Source: Cyanobium sp. C1_MAG_00004 (GTDB lineage: Bacteria > Cyanobacteriota > Cyanobacteriia > PCC-6307 > Cyanobiaceae). Taken from it: a DNA stretch of 64,000 bases. A model generated the notes under the pieces. That model searched no databases, was not told where the DNA came from, and was given only the letters and a program-made list of their open reading frames with translations. The stretch lies in assembly GCA_027486935.1 (NCBI GenBank), contig JAIXOF010000062.1, positions 1-64,000 on the forward strand, written 5' to 3'. Shown here piece after piece: positions 54,282 to 62,456 of the stretch (position 1 is the first letter of the stretch; each line of letters opens with the position of its first letter). A program made the translations under genes and the position numbers.

Positions 54282-55049
54282 TCAGATGCCCTCGCCCATC
54301 AGGCTGTGCAGATGGATACCGCACTCCTGCTTAAGCCCGCCAAAACGGGTGGCGCGGCCACTCAGCCCGCCATCGTCGGGGGCGCTGGAGTGCCAGTCGC
54401 CCACGGTCGAGTACCCCTGCTCAAATAGGGGGTGCTGGGGCAGGTCATGCTCCTGCATGTAGTAGTAGACATCGCGGCGGGACCAGGCCAGCAGGGGCCG
54501 CAGGGTCCAGCGTCCCCGCACCGGGTCCAGGGGCTGCATCGCCGAACGGTGATCGGTCTGACTGCCGCGCACGCCGCTGGCCCAGCAGCTCACCGCCAGC
54601 TCGCGCAGGGCCCGGTCAAGGGGCTCCACCTTGCGGATGCGGTGGTACAGCTCCAGATCGTCGAGCTTGCCGGTCTCCCACAGGCGTCCGTGCCGAGCCT
54701 CCATGTGGGCAGGACTGAGCTGGGCCTGGGCCACATGCAGGCGCAGCTGCAGGCGCTCGCTCAGCAGGTCGGCGTAGTGATAAGTCTCGGGCGGCAGATA
54801 GCCGGTGTCCACCCAGATGACCTGCACCGGCTGCCCCGTCTGCTGGGCCAGCTCGCTCACCATGTGCAGCAGCACGGCGGCCTGGATGCCGAAGCTGGTG
54901 GTCAGGGCCAGACCAGGGCCGAACGTCTGCTGGGCCCAGGCCAGACGCTCCTGGGGCGAACGGGGCTCCAACAGCACCCGGGCCGCCTCCAGATCCAGCG
55001 GTCGGCCGGCGACATCGGCAGGCAGGGCGAGGGCTGTGGCACTTGGCAT
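54282..55049 (-). CDS. cysH: Phosphoadenylyl-sulfate reductase
   Basis: CysH reduces PAPS to sulfite with thioredoxin in sulfate assimilation. The 255-residue protein has the PP-loop-like binding site (ALTTSFGIQAAVLLHMVSEL, then QVIWVDTGYLPPETYHYADL), GVRGSQTDHRSAM and the catalytic end motif KQECGIHLH with a single redox cysteine. The extra cysteine pairs that bind an Fe-S cluster in APS reductases (CCxxRK...CxxC) are absent, so PAPS is the likely substrate. It is followed by coaX. Confidence 0.94.
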   Translation of the reverse strand: MPSATALALPADVAGRPLDLEAARVLLEPRSPQERLAWAQQTFGPGLALTTSFGIQAAVLLHMVSELAQQTGQPVQVIWVDTGYLPPETYHYADLLSERLQLRLHVAQAQLSPAHMEARHGRLWETGKLDDLELYHRIRKVEPLDRALRELAVSCWASGVRGSQTDHRSAMQPLDPVRGRWTLRPLLAWSRRDVYYYMQEHDLPQHPLFEQGYSTVGDWHSSAPDDGGLSGRATRFGGLKQECGIHLHSLMGEGI

Positions 55050-55116
55050 CCATCCATCATCGCCCCTGAGGCGTGCCGTCGTTAGGGTTCATGCCCGCGG
55101 CCGGCGGTCCTGAACG

Positions 55117-56277
55117 ATGGCAAGAGAACCGAAGGCTCCGGTGGTGATCGTCGGCGGGGGGTTCGGCGGCCTTTACACCGCCCTGGCCCTTGCCGAACGG
55201 CGGGGGCATCCGCCGATCCTGCTGATCGAGCCCAACGAACGGTTTGTGTTTCTACCGCTGCTCTACGAGCTGCTGAGCCATGAACTGCGCAGCTGGGAGG
55301 TGGCCCCCCGCTACGACACCCTGCTGGCGGGTCGGGGGGTGGCCTGGCTGCAGGAGCGGGTCAGCCGGATCGAGCCCCAGGAGCACAGGATCCTGACCAG
55401 CAGCGGTCGCAGCGTGACCTATGGCCAGGCGGTGGTGGCGACCGGCTCGACCACCCAGAGCTACGGCATCCCCGGCGTGCTGGAGCACAGCCTCAGTTTT
55501 CGCACCCTTGCCGATGTGCAGCGCTTGCAGCAGTTGATCGCGAGCCTGCGGCAGCGGCAACGGCCCCTGCAGCGCCTGGCCGTGGTCGGGGGTGGGGCCA
55601 GTGGCGTCGAACTGGCCTGCAAGCTGGCCGATGAGCTCGGTGGCTCAGCCCTGGTCGAACTGCTCGAGCGCGGTCCGACCCTGCTGCCCCAGGCCCGCAG
55701 CTTCAACCGCGAGCAGGCCCTTTTGGCCCTGCAGCGGCGGGATGTGCGGGTGCGGACCGGCACCGCCGTGGTGGCCGTGGCGGCCGATCACCTGTTGATC
55801 GGTCCCCAGGCCGAGCGGCTGGCCTGTGACGGGGTGATCTGGACAGCGGGTATCCGCTGCCAGCCCCCTGCGATCAACCCCGCGCCCCAGACCGACGGCA
55901 ACGGTCGCCTGCACACCGGCGGTGATCTGCGGGTCAACGGCTGTCCGGATCTGTTCGCCATCGGCGATGGTGCGAACTGCGACGACGGCACCGGCCAGCC
56001 TCTGCCCGCCAACGCCCAGGTGGCCTTTCAACAGGCCACCTGCCTGGCAGACAACCTGCTGCGGGCGGCAGCGGGCGAGCCCCTGCGGCCGTTCAGCTTC
56101 CAGGATCTGGGCGAAATGATGAGCCTGGGACGGCAGGACGCCTGCCTGACGGGTGCCGGCGTGACCCTGGCCGGGCGGGCCGCCTACGAGCTGCGCCGGC
56201 TGGCCTACCTGACCCGGATGCCCGGCGGCAGCCACCGGCTCAAGGTGGCCGCCGGCTGGATGACGGCCTGGTCATGA
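55117..56277 (+). CDS. NAD(P)H-quinone oxidoreductase, NdbB-like (type II NDH family)
   Basis: The 386-residue flavoprotein has two dinucleotide folds: VVIVGGGFGGLYTALALAE at 9-27 (FAD) and RLAVVGGGASGVELACKL near 155 (NAD(P)H), plus DLFAIGDGANCDD near 287. The C-terminal block DACLTGAGVTLAGRAAYELR resembles Synechocystis NdbB, shown to reduce demethylphylloquinone for methylation in vitamin K1 synthesis. No long hydrophobic anchor is visible. Overlap with the HAD gene (ATGA) indicates coupling. The exact quinone is inferred. Confidence 0.85.
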   Translation: MAREPKAPVVIVGGGFGGLYTALALAERRGHPPILLIEPNERFVFLPLLYELLSHELRSWEVAPRYDTLLAGRGVAWLQERVSRIEPQEHRILTSSGRSVTYGQAVVATGSTTQSYGIPGVLEHSLSFRTLADVQRLQQLIASLRQRQRPLQRLAVVGGGASGVELACKLADELGGSALVELLERGPTLLPQARSFNREQALLALQRRDVRVRTGTAVVAVAADHLLIGPQAERLACDGVIWTAGIRCQPPAINPAPQTDGNGRLHTGGDLRVNGCPDLFAIGDGANCDDGTGQPLPANAQVAFQQATCLADNLLRAAAGEPLRPFSFQDLGEMMSLGRQDACLTGAGVTLAGRAAYELRRLAYLTRMPGGSHRLKVAAGWMTAWS

Positions 56278-56960
56278 GCCGCTCCCTGGGCCGCCCGCGG
56301 GGCCTGCTGCTCGATGCCATGGGCACCCTGATCACCCTGCGGGACTCTGTCGGCAGCAGCTATGCCGCCCTGGCCCGAAGCCATGGGGTGGTCGTGGATG
56401 CGGCAGCGATCGACGCGGTCTTCCCCGCCATCTACCGCCAGGCTCCGCCCCTGGCCTTTGCCGGCCGCAGCGGCGAGGACCTGCTCAGGGCCGAAATCGG
56501 CTGGTGGGGCGAGCGGATCAGCGAAACCTTTGCCGCGCTGGCCCTGCCGCCGCCGGATGGCGCCCTGCAGCGCGCCCTGTTCGACCACTTTGCAGAGGCT
56601 GAACGCTGGCTGGTCTATGGCGAGGTCGAGGCCCAGCTGAGGTCCTGGCGCCAGGCGGGGCTGCGGCTGGCGGTGGTCAGCAACTTCGACAGCCGCCTGC
56701 ATGGGCTGCTGCAGGCCCTGGGACTGAGGCCCCTGCTCGATGCCGTTGTGATCTCGAGCGAAGTCGGCGCCGCCAAACCCGATCCCAGGCCGCTGGAACT
56801 GGCGTTGGCCGCCCTCGAACTAACGCCTGATCAGGCCTGGCACATCGGCGACAGCCCCGACGATGGGGCCGCGGCCCGCAGCGCAGGCATGCACTACCTA
56901 CGGATCGAACGGGAGCGGCCCGCACAATCCCCTCATCACCGATCGACTATGTCAACATAG
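56274..56960 (+). CDS. HAD-like hydrolase (HDHD3-like)
   Basis: The 228-residue protein has HAD motif I as GLLLDAMGTLITLRD with nucleophile Asp14, motif II in VVSNFDSRLH, motif III as GAAKPDPRPL and motif IV as HIGDSPDDGAAARSAG. The usual second Asp of DxD is Met here, as often seen in the HDHD3/DREG-2-like branch (DAxGT). It probably dephosphorylates a small metabolite. It is coupled to the NdbB-like gene (ATGA overlap), and its stop is part of a palindrome before the peroxiredoxin gene. Confidence 0.85.
   Translation: MSRSLGRPRGLLLDAMGTLITLRDSVGSSYAALARSHGVVVDAAAIDAVFPAIYRQAPPLAFAGRSGEDLLRAEIGWWGERISETFAALALPPPDGALQRALFDHFAEAERWLVYGEVEAQLRSWRQAGLRLAVVSNFDSRLHGLLQALGLRPLLDAVVISSEVGAAKPDPRPLELALAALELTPDQAWHIGDSPDDGAAARSAGMHYLRIERERPAQSPHHRSTMST
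56947..56960. promoter_or_regulatory. Palindrome upstream of the 1-Cys peroxiredoxin
   Basis: CTATGT-CA-ACATAG is an inverted repeat with 6-bp arms in an AT-richer patch 23 bases before the peroxiredoxin ATG, overlapping the HAD stop codon. It could be an operator or contain the promoter -10 region. No regulator is identified. Confidence 0.3.
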
Positions 56961-56983
56961 ACCTGTCTGTCTGCTGACCTGCC

Positions 56984-57619
56984 ATGGCACTGCAACTGGG
57001 CGACACCGTGCCCGACTTCACCCAGAACTCCCAGCTGGGTCCGATCAACCTCTACGACTTCGGCGCTGACAGCTGGGTGGTGTTGTTCTCCCACCCCGCT
57101 GACTACACGCCCGTCTGCACCACCGAACTGGGTGAAGTTTCACGCCTGCGCCCCGAGTGGGAGAAGCGCAACGTCAAGACCATCGCCCTCAGCGTCGACT
57201 CGGCCGAGAGCCACAAAGGCTGGATCTGCGACATCAACGAGACCCAGAACACCACTGTCGACTATCCGATCCTGGCGGACGAAGACAAAAAGGTCAGCGA
57301 CCTTTACGGGATGATCCATCCCAACGCGCTCAATAACCTGACGGTGCGCTCGGTGTTCATCATGGACCCCAACAAGAAACTGCGTCTGCAGATCACCTAC
57401 CCCGCCAGCACCGGCCGCAACTTCGACGAGATCCTGCGGGTGATCGATTCGCTGCAATTGACTGACCACCACCAAGTCGCCACCCCGGTCAACTGGAAGG
57501 ACGGCCAGGACTGCGTCGTGGTGCCCTCCATCCCCACCGAGGAAGCCCGCGGCAAGTTCCCCAAGGGCGTCACCGAGATCCGCCCCTACCTGCGCATGAC
57601 CCCCCAGCCCAACCGCTGA
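56984..57619 (+). CDS. 1-Cys peroxiredoxin (Prx6 type)
   Basis: The 211-residue protein has the Prx6 active site FSHPADYTPVCTTELGEVSR with peroxidatic Cys45. Another cysteine (WICDIN) is not at the resolving position, so the enzyme is 1-Cys type. The C-terminal Prx domain has NWKDGQDCVVVPSIPTEEAR. Length (about 210-220) is normal. It detoxifies peroxides, probably with an external thiol. It is followed 85 bases later by the KtrA-like gene. Confidence 0.95.
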   Translation: MALQLGDTVPDFTQNSQLGPINLYDFGADSWVVLFSHPADYTPVCTTELGEVSRLRPEWEKRNVKTIALSVDSAESHKGWICDINETQNTTVDYPILADEDKKVSDLYGMIHPNALNNLTVRSVFIMDPNKKLRLQITYPASTGRNFDEILRVIDSLQLTDHHQVATPVNWKDGQDCVVVPSIPTEEARGKFPKGVTEIRPYLRMTPQPNR

Positions 57620-57704
57620 AACAGCCGGAACACTGAAACGCGGCTCCGGCGGGGCCCAGAATCACCCTGGCCCCGCTGGAGCTCACAACGATGAAGGCGC
57701 AACC

Positions 57705-58406
57705 ATGACTCAGTGGTGGCAGTGGCAAGGCAGCCCCCCCGTCGGGGGCAGCTTTGCAGTCATCGGCGTCGGCCGTTTCGGCAGCGCCGTCTGCACAGAA
57801 CTCTTGCGATTCGGCGCCGAGGTGCTGGCGATTGATGCCAGCCAACGGGCTGTCGACGACCTACGTCAGCTGGCGCCGGCCATCGAGGCGCGGGTCGTTG
57901 ACTGCACCGACGAAGAGGCGCTGCGGGCGGCAGGGGTGCTGGATGTGGCCACGGTGGTGGTGGCGATCAGTGAACCGATCGAGGCCAGCATCACCGCCAC
58001 CCTGATCGTCAAGGACAGCCAGGGCAGTCAGGTCCGGCAGGTGATTGCCCGAGCCACCAGCGACCTGCACGACAAGATGCTGCGCCGGGTCGGTGCCGAC
58101 AAGGTGGTCTTCCCCTCCAAGATGCAGGGAACCCGCCTCGGCATGGAGCTGGTGCGCCCCAACCTGTTGGAGCGGTTGCGTCTCGATGACCGCAACAGCA
58201 TCGAGGAGATCAAGGTCCCCCAGGCTTTTGTCGGACGCTCCCTGCGGGATCTGAACCTGCGCAAGAACTTCAACGTCAGCGTGCTCGCGGCAGGGCCCGA
58301 GAACCGGCTGACGGTGAATCCCCCGGCCTCCCAGGTGTTGCAATCCCAGGAGCTGCTGGTGGTGATGGGCACCAGTGAAGCCCTTGAAGCCCTGCCCAGC
58401 AGCTGA
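57705..58406 (+). CDS. Potassium channel/transporter regulatory subunit KtrA (TrkA/RCK family)
   Basis: The 233-residue protein has an RCK_N domain (FAVIGVGRFGSAVCTELLRF; GVGRFG at 21-26, Asp44 in LAIDAS) and an RCK_C/TrkA_C domain (VPQAFVGRSLRDLNLRKNFN, then LVVMGTSEALEAL). Such subunits sit on the cytoplasmic side of KtrB/TrkH and gate potassium uptake through ATP/ADP or NAD(H). No membrane subunit gene is adjacent. It ends 5 bases before anmK. Confidence 0.9.
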   Translation: MTQWWQWQGSPPVGGSFAVIGVGRFGSAVCTELLRFGAEVLAIDASQRAVDDLRQLAPAIEARVVDCTDEEALRAAGVLDVATVVVAISEPIEASITATLIVKDSQGSQVRQVIARATSDLHDKMLRRVGADKVVFPSKMQGTRLGMELVRPNLLERLRLDDRNSIEEIKVPQAFVGRSLRDLNLRKNFNVSVLAAGPENRLTVNPPASQVLQSQELLVVMGTSEALEALPSS

Positions 58407-58411
58407 AACCG

Positions 58412-59572
58412 ATGCGCGTGCTGGGGCTGATGAGCGGCACCAGCGCCGACGGCGTCGATGCGGTACTGGTGGAGCTGCACGGACCCTGCCGGCGTCCGCG
58501 CTGGCGTCTGCTCGCCAGCGTCGAGCAGCCCTATCCCCAGGCGCTGCGCCAGCGTCTGATCGCCGTGGGGCAGGGCGATCCGCTGTCCAGCGCCGAGCTG
58601 CTGGACCTGAGCGAGGCCGTGACCGAGCAGCAGGCCCTGGCCGCCCGGGCCTGCGACCCGACCGGACTGGCCCAGCTGGTGGGCTGCCACGGCCAGACGG
58701 TCTGGCACCGGCCGCCTGCGGGCGGCCACCGCGGCGCCAGCCTGCAGGTGCTGCAGGGTCCATTGCTGGCTGGGCTGCTGCAACGGCCGGTGGTGTTCGA
58801 CTTCAGGGCCGCGGACCTGGCACTTGGGGGGCAGGGGGCGCCCCTGGTTCCTCCTGCCGACGCAGCGCTGCTGGGCCACGGTGCGGGGTGGCGAGGGGTG
58901 CTGAACCTGGGGGGCATCGCCAACATCACCCTCATTCCGCCGGCCACAGGACCCGAGCGGCAGGCGCCGCTGCGGGGATGGGACTGCGGTCCCGCCAACA
59001 GCCTGATCGACCTGGCGGTACAGCAGCTCAGCGAGGGTCGGCTCAACCATGACGCAGGCGGGGCCTGGGCAGCCCGTGGTTGCGCCGACGAAGGACTGAT
59101 CAGGCGCTGGCTGCAGGAGCCCTACTTGCGCCAGCGCCCACCGAAATCAACCGGACGGGAACAGTTCGGCGCGGCCGACCTGCAGCGGCGATTGACCGAG
59201 CTGGACGGCCGCACTCCAGCCGACACCCTGGCCACGCTGACCGCATTCAGCGCCGCCTGCGTGGCCCAGGACCTGCAGCCACGGCCGCTCGAGCTACTGG
59301 TGGCCGGCGGGGGGGCCCGCAACGCCACCCTGATGGGTGAGTTGCGGCGCCGTTGCCGGGGCACCATCGTGCGGCCCCTGGCCGAGATGGGGATCGGCAG
59401 CCAGCAACGGGAGGCCCTGGCCTTTGCGCTGCTGGCTTGGTGGCACCAACGCCGTTATTGCAGCAATGCACCAACAGTCACCGGCGCCCAGGCCCGGGCG
59501 GTGCTGGGGGTTTGCGCCTGGCCGCCCGGCTCAGCCGAAGCGCCCAGCTCAAGTGGGGCGTTGCAGCCGTAA
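58412..59572 (+). CDS. anmK: Anhydro-N-acetylmuramic acid kinase
   Basis: AnmK phosphorylates and opens 1,6-anhydro-MurNAc in peptidoglycan recycling. The 386-residue protein has the ATP-binding start LGLMSGTSADGVDAVLVELH, GCHGQTVWHRPP, GQGAPLVPPADAALL, NLGGIANITLIPPA, and WDCGPANSLIDLAV. Near the C terminus are LLVAGGGARNATLMGELRRR and REALAFALLAWW. The start is the ATG at 58412. Its last 24 bases overlap the convergent ribbon-helix-helix gene. Confidence 0.95.
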   Translation: MRVLGLMSGTSADGVDAVLVELHGPCRRPRWRLLASVEQPYPQALRQRLIAVGQGDPLSSAELLDLSEAVTEQQALAARACDPTGLAQLVGCHGQTVWHRPPAGGHRGASLQVLQGPLLAGLLQRPVVFDFRAADLALGGQGAPLVPPADAALLGHGAGWRGVLNLGGIANITLIPPATGPERQAPLRGWDCGPANSLIDLAVQQLSEGRLNHDAGGAWAARGCADEGLIRRWLQEPYLRQRPPKSTGREQFGAADLQRRLTELDGRTPADTLATLTAFSAACVAQDLQPRPLELLVAGGGARNATLMGELRRRCRGTIVRPLAEMGIGSQQREALAFALLAWWHQRRYCSNAPTVTGAQARAVLGVCAWPPGSAEAPSSSGALQP

Positions 59573-59842
59573 ACGCCGGGGAGCGCCCCGCAAACGATCC
59601 GACCGCTGCTGTTGCTGCTCAAGGGCGGCACGAAAGCGATCCGTCCCGCCGGCACCCGCCTGCCGCAGCTGCTGTTCAAACCGTTCGACCCCTTGCTGGA
59701 TCAGCACCTTGGCCATGTTGCTGACGGTGCGCGACTCGGTCTCGGCCAGGTCGGCGAGGCGCAGGCAGAGCTCTTCAGGCAAGACCACCTGAATGCGCGG
59801 CGATTTGGGCCGGCCACTGGAGGAGTTCTGGCGCGTCGGCAC
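59549..59842 (-). CDS. Ribbon-helix-helix (CopG/Arc-like) DNA-binding protein
   Basis: The 97-residue protein has an RHH fold pattern: strand RIQVVLPEELCLRLADLAE with the first helix, then SRTVSNMAKVLIQQGVERFE as turn and second helix. A Q/R-rich basic tail follows. RHH proteins bind DNA as dimers, often as autoregulators or antitoxins. No toxin-like gene is adjacent. It diverges from a hypothetical gene across about 100 bases that contain an inverted repeat. It overlaps anmK at its 3' end. Confidence 0.72.
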   Translation of the reverse strand: MPTRQNSSSGRPKSPRIQVVLPEELCLRLADLAETESRTVSNMAKVLIQQGVERFEQQLRQAGAGGTDRFRAALEQQQQRSDRLRGAPRRLRLQRPT

Positions 59843-59860
59843 GGCCGGCTAGAGCCCGCG

Positions 59861-59901
59861 GGATACCGATGAGTGTACAGAGATGCGCAAGGGTAGTATC
59901 C
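59861..59901. promoter_or_regulatory. Inverted repeat in the divergent RHH/hypothetical spacer
   Basis: GGATAC (59861-59866) and GTATCC (59896-59901) are perfect complements 29 bases apart, in the shared upstream region. Between them are GTGTACAG and TAGTAT, the latter a possible -10 for the rightward gene. This is a candidate operator for the RHH protein; evidence is weak. Confidence 0.3.
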
Positions 59902-59943
59902 AGCACTATGCTTGTGGACAGCGTCCTCCTTGCGTCCGCAGCG

Positions 59944-60255
59944 ATGGCCACCCTTCCCCGCACCACAAGCTCCACGCTTCAGTCCCCAGCGGCCCCAGCC
60001 GCCAGCCCGCGCCGCCGCAAGCGCCGCACCGCCGAGCGCAGTGATGTGCTGGTCTCGGCCGTGATCAGCACCTATCTGCTGACCCACCTGCACCATGTGC
60101 TGCAACGGGCCGAATACGGCGCCCAGCAGGACGGCAATCAGGCGCTGGCAGGCAATTACGCCCAGCTGCGCAAGGTGCTCTGCCTTGATGCCCGCAGCAT
60201 GGAAGACGCTTCAGCCTGTGGAGAAGCCGAACATGCGGCACAAAAAGCCGCCTGA
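59944..60255 (+). CDS. Hypothetical small protein, unknown function
   Basis: From the ATG at 59944 (MATLPRTTSS) the product has 103 residues; ATG at 59908 or an earlier codon could extend it. A Pro/Ala/Arg-rich start (AAPAASPRRRKRRTAERS) leads to a helical domain VLVSAVISTYLLTHLHHVLQ and GNYAQLRKVLCLDARSM. No family was recognised. The ordered helical part and position between an RHH gene and a Nif11-like gene favour a real gene. Confidence 0.55.
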   Translation: MATLPRTTSSTLQSPAAPAASPRRRKRRTAERSDVLVSAVISTYLLTHLHHVLQRAEYGAQQDGNQALAGNYAQLRKVLCLDARSMEDASACGEAEHAAQKAA

Positions 60256-60288
60256 GGCCATAGGGTCTGGACACAACGGCCGAACGCC

Positions 60289-60531
60289 ATGACCGCCAGC
60301 AGCAGCGGCAATGCCGCCGAGCTCTACAACCTGATCAGCGCCGAACGGGATCTCACCCAGTCGCTGTTTCGCCAGGCCCTGCAGGACCCTTCAGGCGCGC
60401 TGGCCCGGATCGTCGAGCTGGGCGAGCGGCACAACCTGCCGGTGAGTGTTGAGGAGGTCAGGGCCCACATCGCCTCGCTCGAGGATCCGGCCAGCAAGCA
60501 GTGGCTGCTCAAGGCCAGCGGCGGCCTCTGA
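60289..60531 (+). CDS. Nif11-like microprotein ending in a double glycine
   Basis: The 80-residue acidic protein reads AELYNLISAERDLTQSLFRQ, ALQDPSGALARIVELGERHN and LPVSVEEVRAHIASLEDPAS, a Nif11-like pattern (helix, 'DPxxALxxI', 'xxxLPVSxEE'). It ends KASGGL, so the last residues are a double glycine plus one leucine and no core peptide follows. Leader peptides of cyanobacterial lanthipeptides have Nif11-like leaders ending in GG, but no modification enzyme is nearby. It may be a stand-alone member of unknown role. It partly overlaps a small antisense open frame. Confidence 0.6.
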   Translation: MTASSSGNAAELYNLISAERDLTQSLFRQALQDPSGALARIVELGERHNLPVSVEEVRAHIASLEDPASKQWLLKASGGL

Positions 60532-60651
60532 GCGCCGCTGGCGCTGGTCGGAGCCACCACCCTGAGCCCAGCTGAAGAACAGCCAGTAGCTCACGATCGC
60601 CAGACCTGCGGCAACCACCAGGGCCGCCACCTGCTCAAGGCGTTTGATCAT
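60391..60651 (-). CDS. Possible small membrane protein overlapping the Nif11-like gene
   Basis: The ATG at 60651 opens an 86-codon frame whose first 32 residues are a convincing membrane anchor (MIKRLEQVAALVVAAGLAIV, then SYWLFFSWAQ). The rest is Q/R/L-rich and overlaps the Nif11-like gene on the opposite strand for 141 bases, where the coding signal belongs to the other strand. It could be a real tail-to-tail overlapping gene or a shorter gene misread by a frameshift. Confidence 0.35.
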   Translation of the reverse strand: MIKRLEQVAALVVAAGLAIVSYWLFFSWAQGGGSDQRQRRSEAAAGLEQPLLAGRILERGDVGPDLLNTHRQVVPLAQLDDPGQRA

Positions 60652-60695
60652 CGTGGCGCCAGGTCGTTCGTAGGACACCAGTCTGGCTGAGCGGG

Positions 60696-62450
60696 ATGAT
60701 GGCCTCTGCCATGCCCCCTGCCGCCGTGCTGCGCCTCGAAAAGATCAGCAAGATCTACACCACCGGCGAGGTCCTGCGCGAGGTGACCTGGGAGGTCAAG
60801 GCAGGTGATCGCATCGGCCTGGTCGGCGTCAACGGCGCCGGCAAATCAACCCAGATGCGCCTGATCGCTGGCCTCGAGGAACCCAGCAGCGGCCAGGTGG
60901 TGCGCCAGGGAACCCCCCGCATCGCCTACCTGCAGCAGGAATTCGACGTCGACCCCCAGCGCACGGTGCGGGCCGAGCTGTTTCAAGCCTTCGGCGAGGC
61001 CGCCGACGTGCGCACCCGGACCAGTGCCGTCGAGCTGGAGATGGCCAGCGACAAAGCCGCCGACGATCCCGATCACCTCGAGGAGCTGATCCACGAGCTG
61101 GGCCACCTGCACGAGCGCTTTGAGGCCCTGCATGGCTACGAGCTCGAGGCACGCATCGACAAGCTGCTGCCCACCATCGGCTTCACCCCTGAGGGGGCCG
61201 AGCAGCTGGTCGCCGACTATTCGGGCGGCTGGCAAATGCGCATCGCCCTGGGCAAGATCCTGCTGCAGGAGCCCGATCTGCTGCTGCTCGACGAGCCCAC
61301 CAACCATCTGGACGTCGAAACGATCCAGTGGCTGGAGGGTTACCTGCTCGAGCAGAGCGCCGCCCTGGTGGTGATCAGTCACGACCGCACCTTTCTGGAT
61401 CGGGTCTGCAACCAGATCGTCGAGACCGAGCGGGGCATCTCACGCACCTACCTGGGCAACTACAGCCAGCACCTCGAGCAGAAGGCGCTCGAGCGGGAGG
61501 CCACCCAGGCAGCCTTCGAGCGCCAACAGAAGGAACTCGCCGAGCAGCAGGCCTACATCGACCGCTTCAGGGCCAGCGCCACCCGCTCGACCCAGGCCAA
61601 GAGCCGCGAAAAGCTGCTTGACAAAGTCGAGCGGGTCGAAGCCCCGATCGAAACCATTGGCGGACCGCGCTTCCGCTTTCCGGAACCGCCGCGCTCGGGG
61701 CGACTGGTGGCCGAGATCAAGAACCTCAGCCACAGCTACGGCGAGCAGATCCTGTTTCTGGGGGCCGCGCTCGAAATCGAGCGGGGCGACCGCATTGCCT
61801 TTGTCGGACCCAACGGCGCCGGCAAATCGACGTTGCTGCGCCTGATCATGGGCACCGAGACCGCCGACGACGGGGTGGCCCGCCTTGGCGAGCACAACGT
61901 GATCGCCGGCTACTTCGAACAGAACCAGGCCGAAGCCCTGGACCTGTCCAAAACCGTGATCGACACGATCTTTGAGGCGGTGCCCGACTGGACCCAAACC
62001 CAGGTGCGGAGCCTGCTGGGCAACTTCTGCTTCTCCAACGAGAGCGTGTTCAAGGAGGCCGGCAAGCTCTCGGGCGGCGAGAAGGCACGGCTGGCCCTGG
62101 CGCTGATGCTGCTACAGCCCTGCAACCTGCTGGTGCTCGATGAGCCCACTAACCACCTCGACATCCCCGCCAAGCAGATGCTCGAGGACGCCCTGATCGA
62201 CTACGAGGGGGCGGCGTTGCTGGTCAGCCACGACCGCTATTTCATTTCAAGGGTCGCCAACACGATCGTCGAGCTGAAGGACGGTGAACTGGTGCGCTAC
62301 CGCGGCGATTACGCCTACTACCTGCAGAAAAAGGAGGAAGAAGCCGCGGCCGCCCAGGCCGCAACCGAGGAGCAGGCCCGCGCCGCCAAACGGGCCGCCA
62401 ACCGCGACAAGCAGAAAACCAAGCAACGCGAGAAGCAGGAGCGCCGCTGA
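60696..62450 (+). CDS. ABC-F family ATPase (Uup/EttA-like)
   Basis: The 584-residue protein has two ABC domains and no membrane part. Walker A loops are GVNGAGKST at 44-52 and GPNGAGKST near 371; signatures are YSGGWQMRIALGKIL and LSGGEKARLALALML; both have LDEPTNHLD. The interdomain linker (REATQAAFERQQKELAEQQA) and a charged C-terminal coiled coil (KKEEEAAAAQAATEEQARA) resemble Uup-like ABC-F factors. ABC-F proteins act on the ribosome E site. The start may be codon 1 (MMASAMPP) or 6. A nested inverted repeat begins seven bases after the stop. Confidence 0.93.
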   Translation: MMASAMPPAAVLRLEKISKIYTTGEVLREVTWEVKAGDRIGLVGVNGAGKSTQMRLIAGLEEPSSGQVVRQGTPRIAYLQQEFDVDPQRTVRAELFQAFGEAADVRTRTSAVELEMASDKAADDPDHLEELIHELGHLHERFEALHGYELEARIDKLLPTIGFTPEGAEQLVADYSGGWQMRIALGKILLQEPDLLLLDEPTNHLDVETIQWLEGYLLEQSAALVVISHDRTFLDRVCNQIVETERGISRTYLGNYSQHLEQKALEREATQAAFERQQKELAEQQAYIDRFRASATRSTQAKSREKLLDKVERVEAPIETIGGPRFRFPEPPRSGRLVAEIKNLSHSYGEQILFLGAALEIERGDRIAFVGPNGAGKSTLLRLIMGTETADDGVARLGEHNVIAGYFEQNQAEALDLSKTVIDTIFEAVPDWTQTQVRSLLGNFCFSNESVFKEAGKLSGGEKARLALALMLLQPCNLLVLDEPTNHLDIPAKQMLEDALIDYEGAALLVSHDRYFISRVANTIVELKDGELVRYRGDYAYYLQKKEEEAAAAQAATEEQARAAKRAANRDKQKTKQREKQERR

Positions 62451-62456
62451 GGCCGG

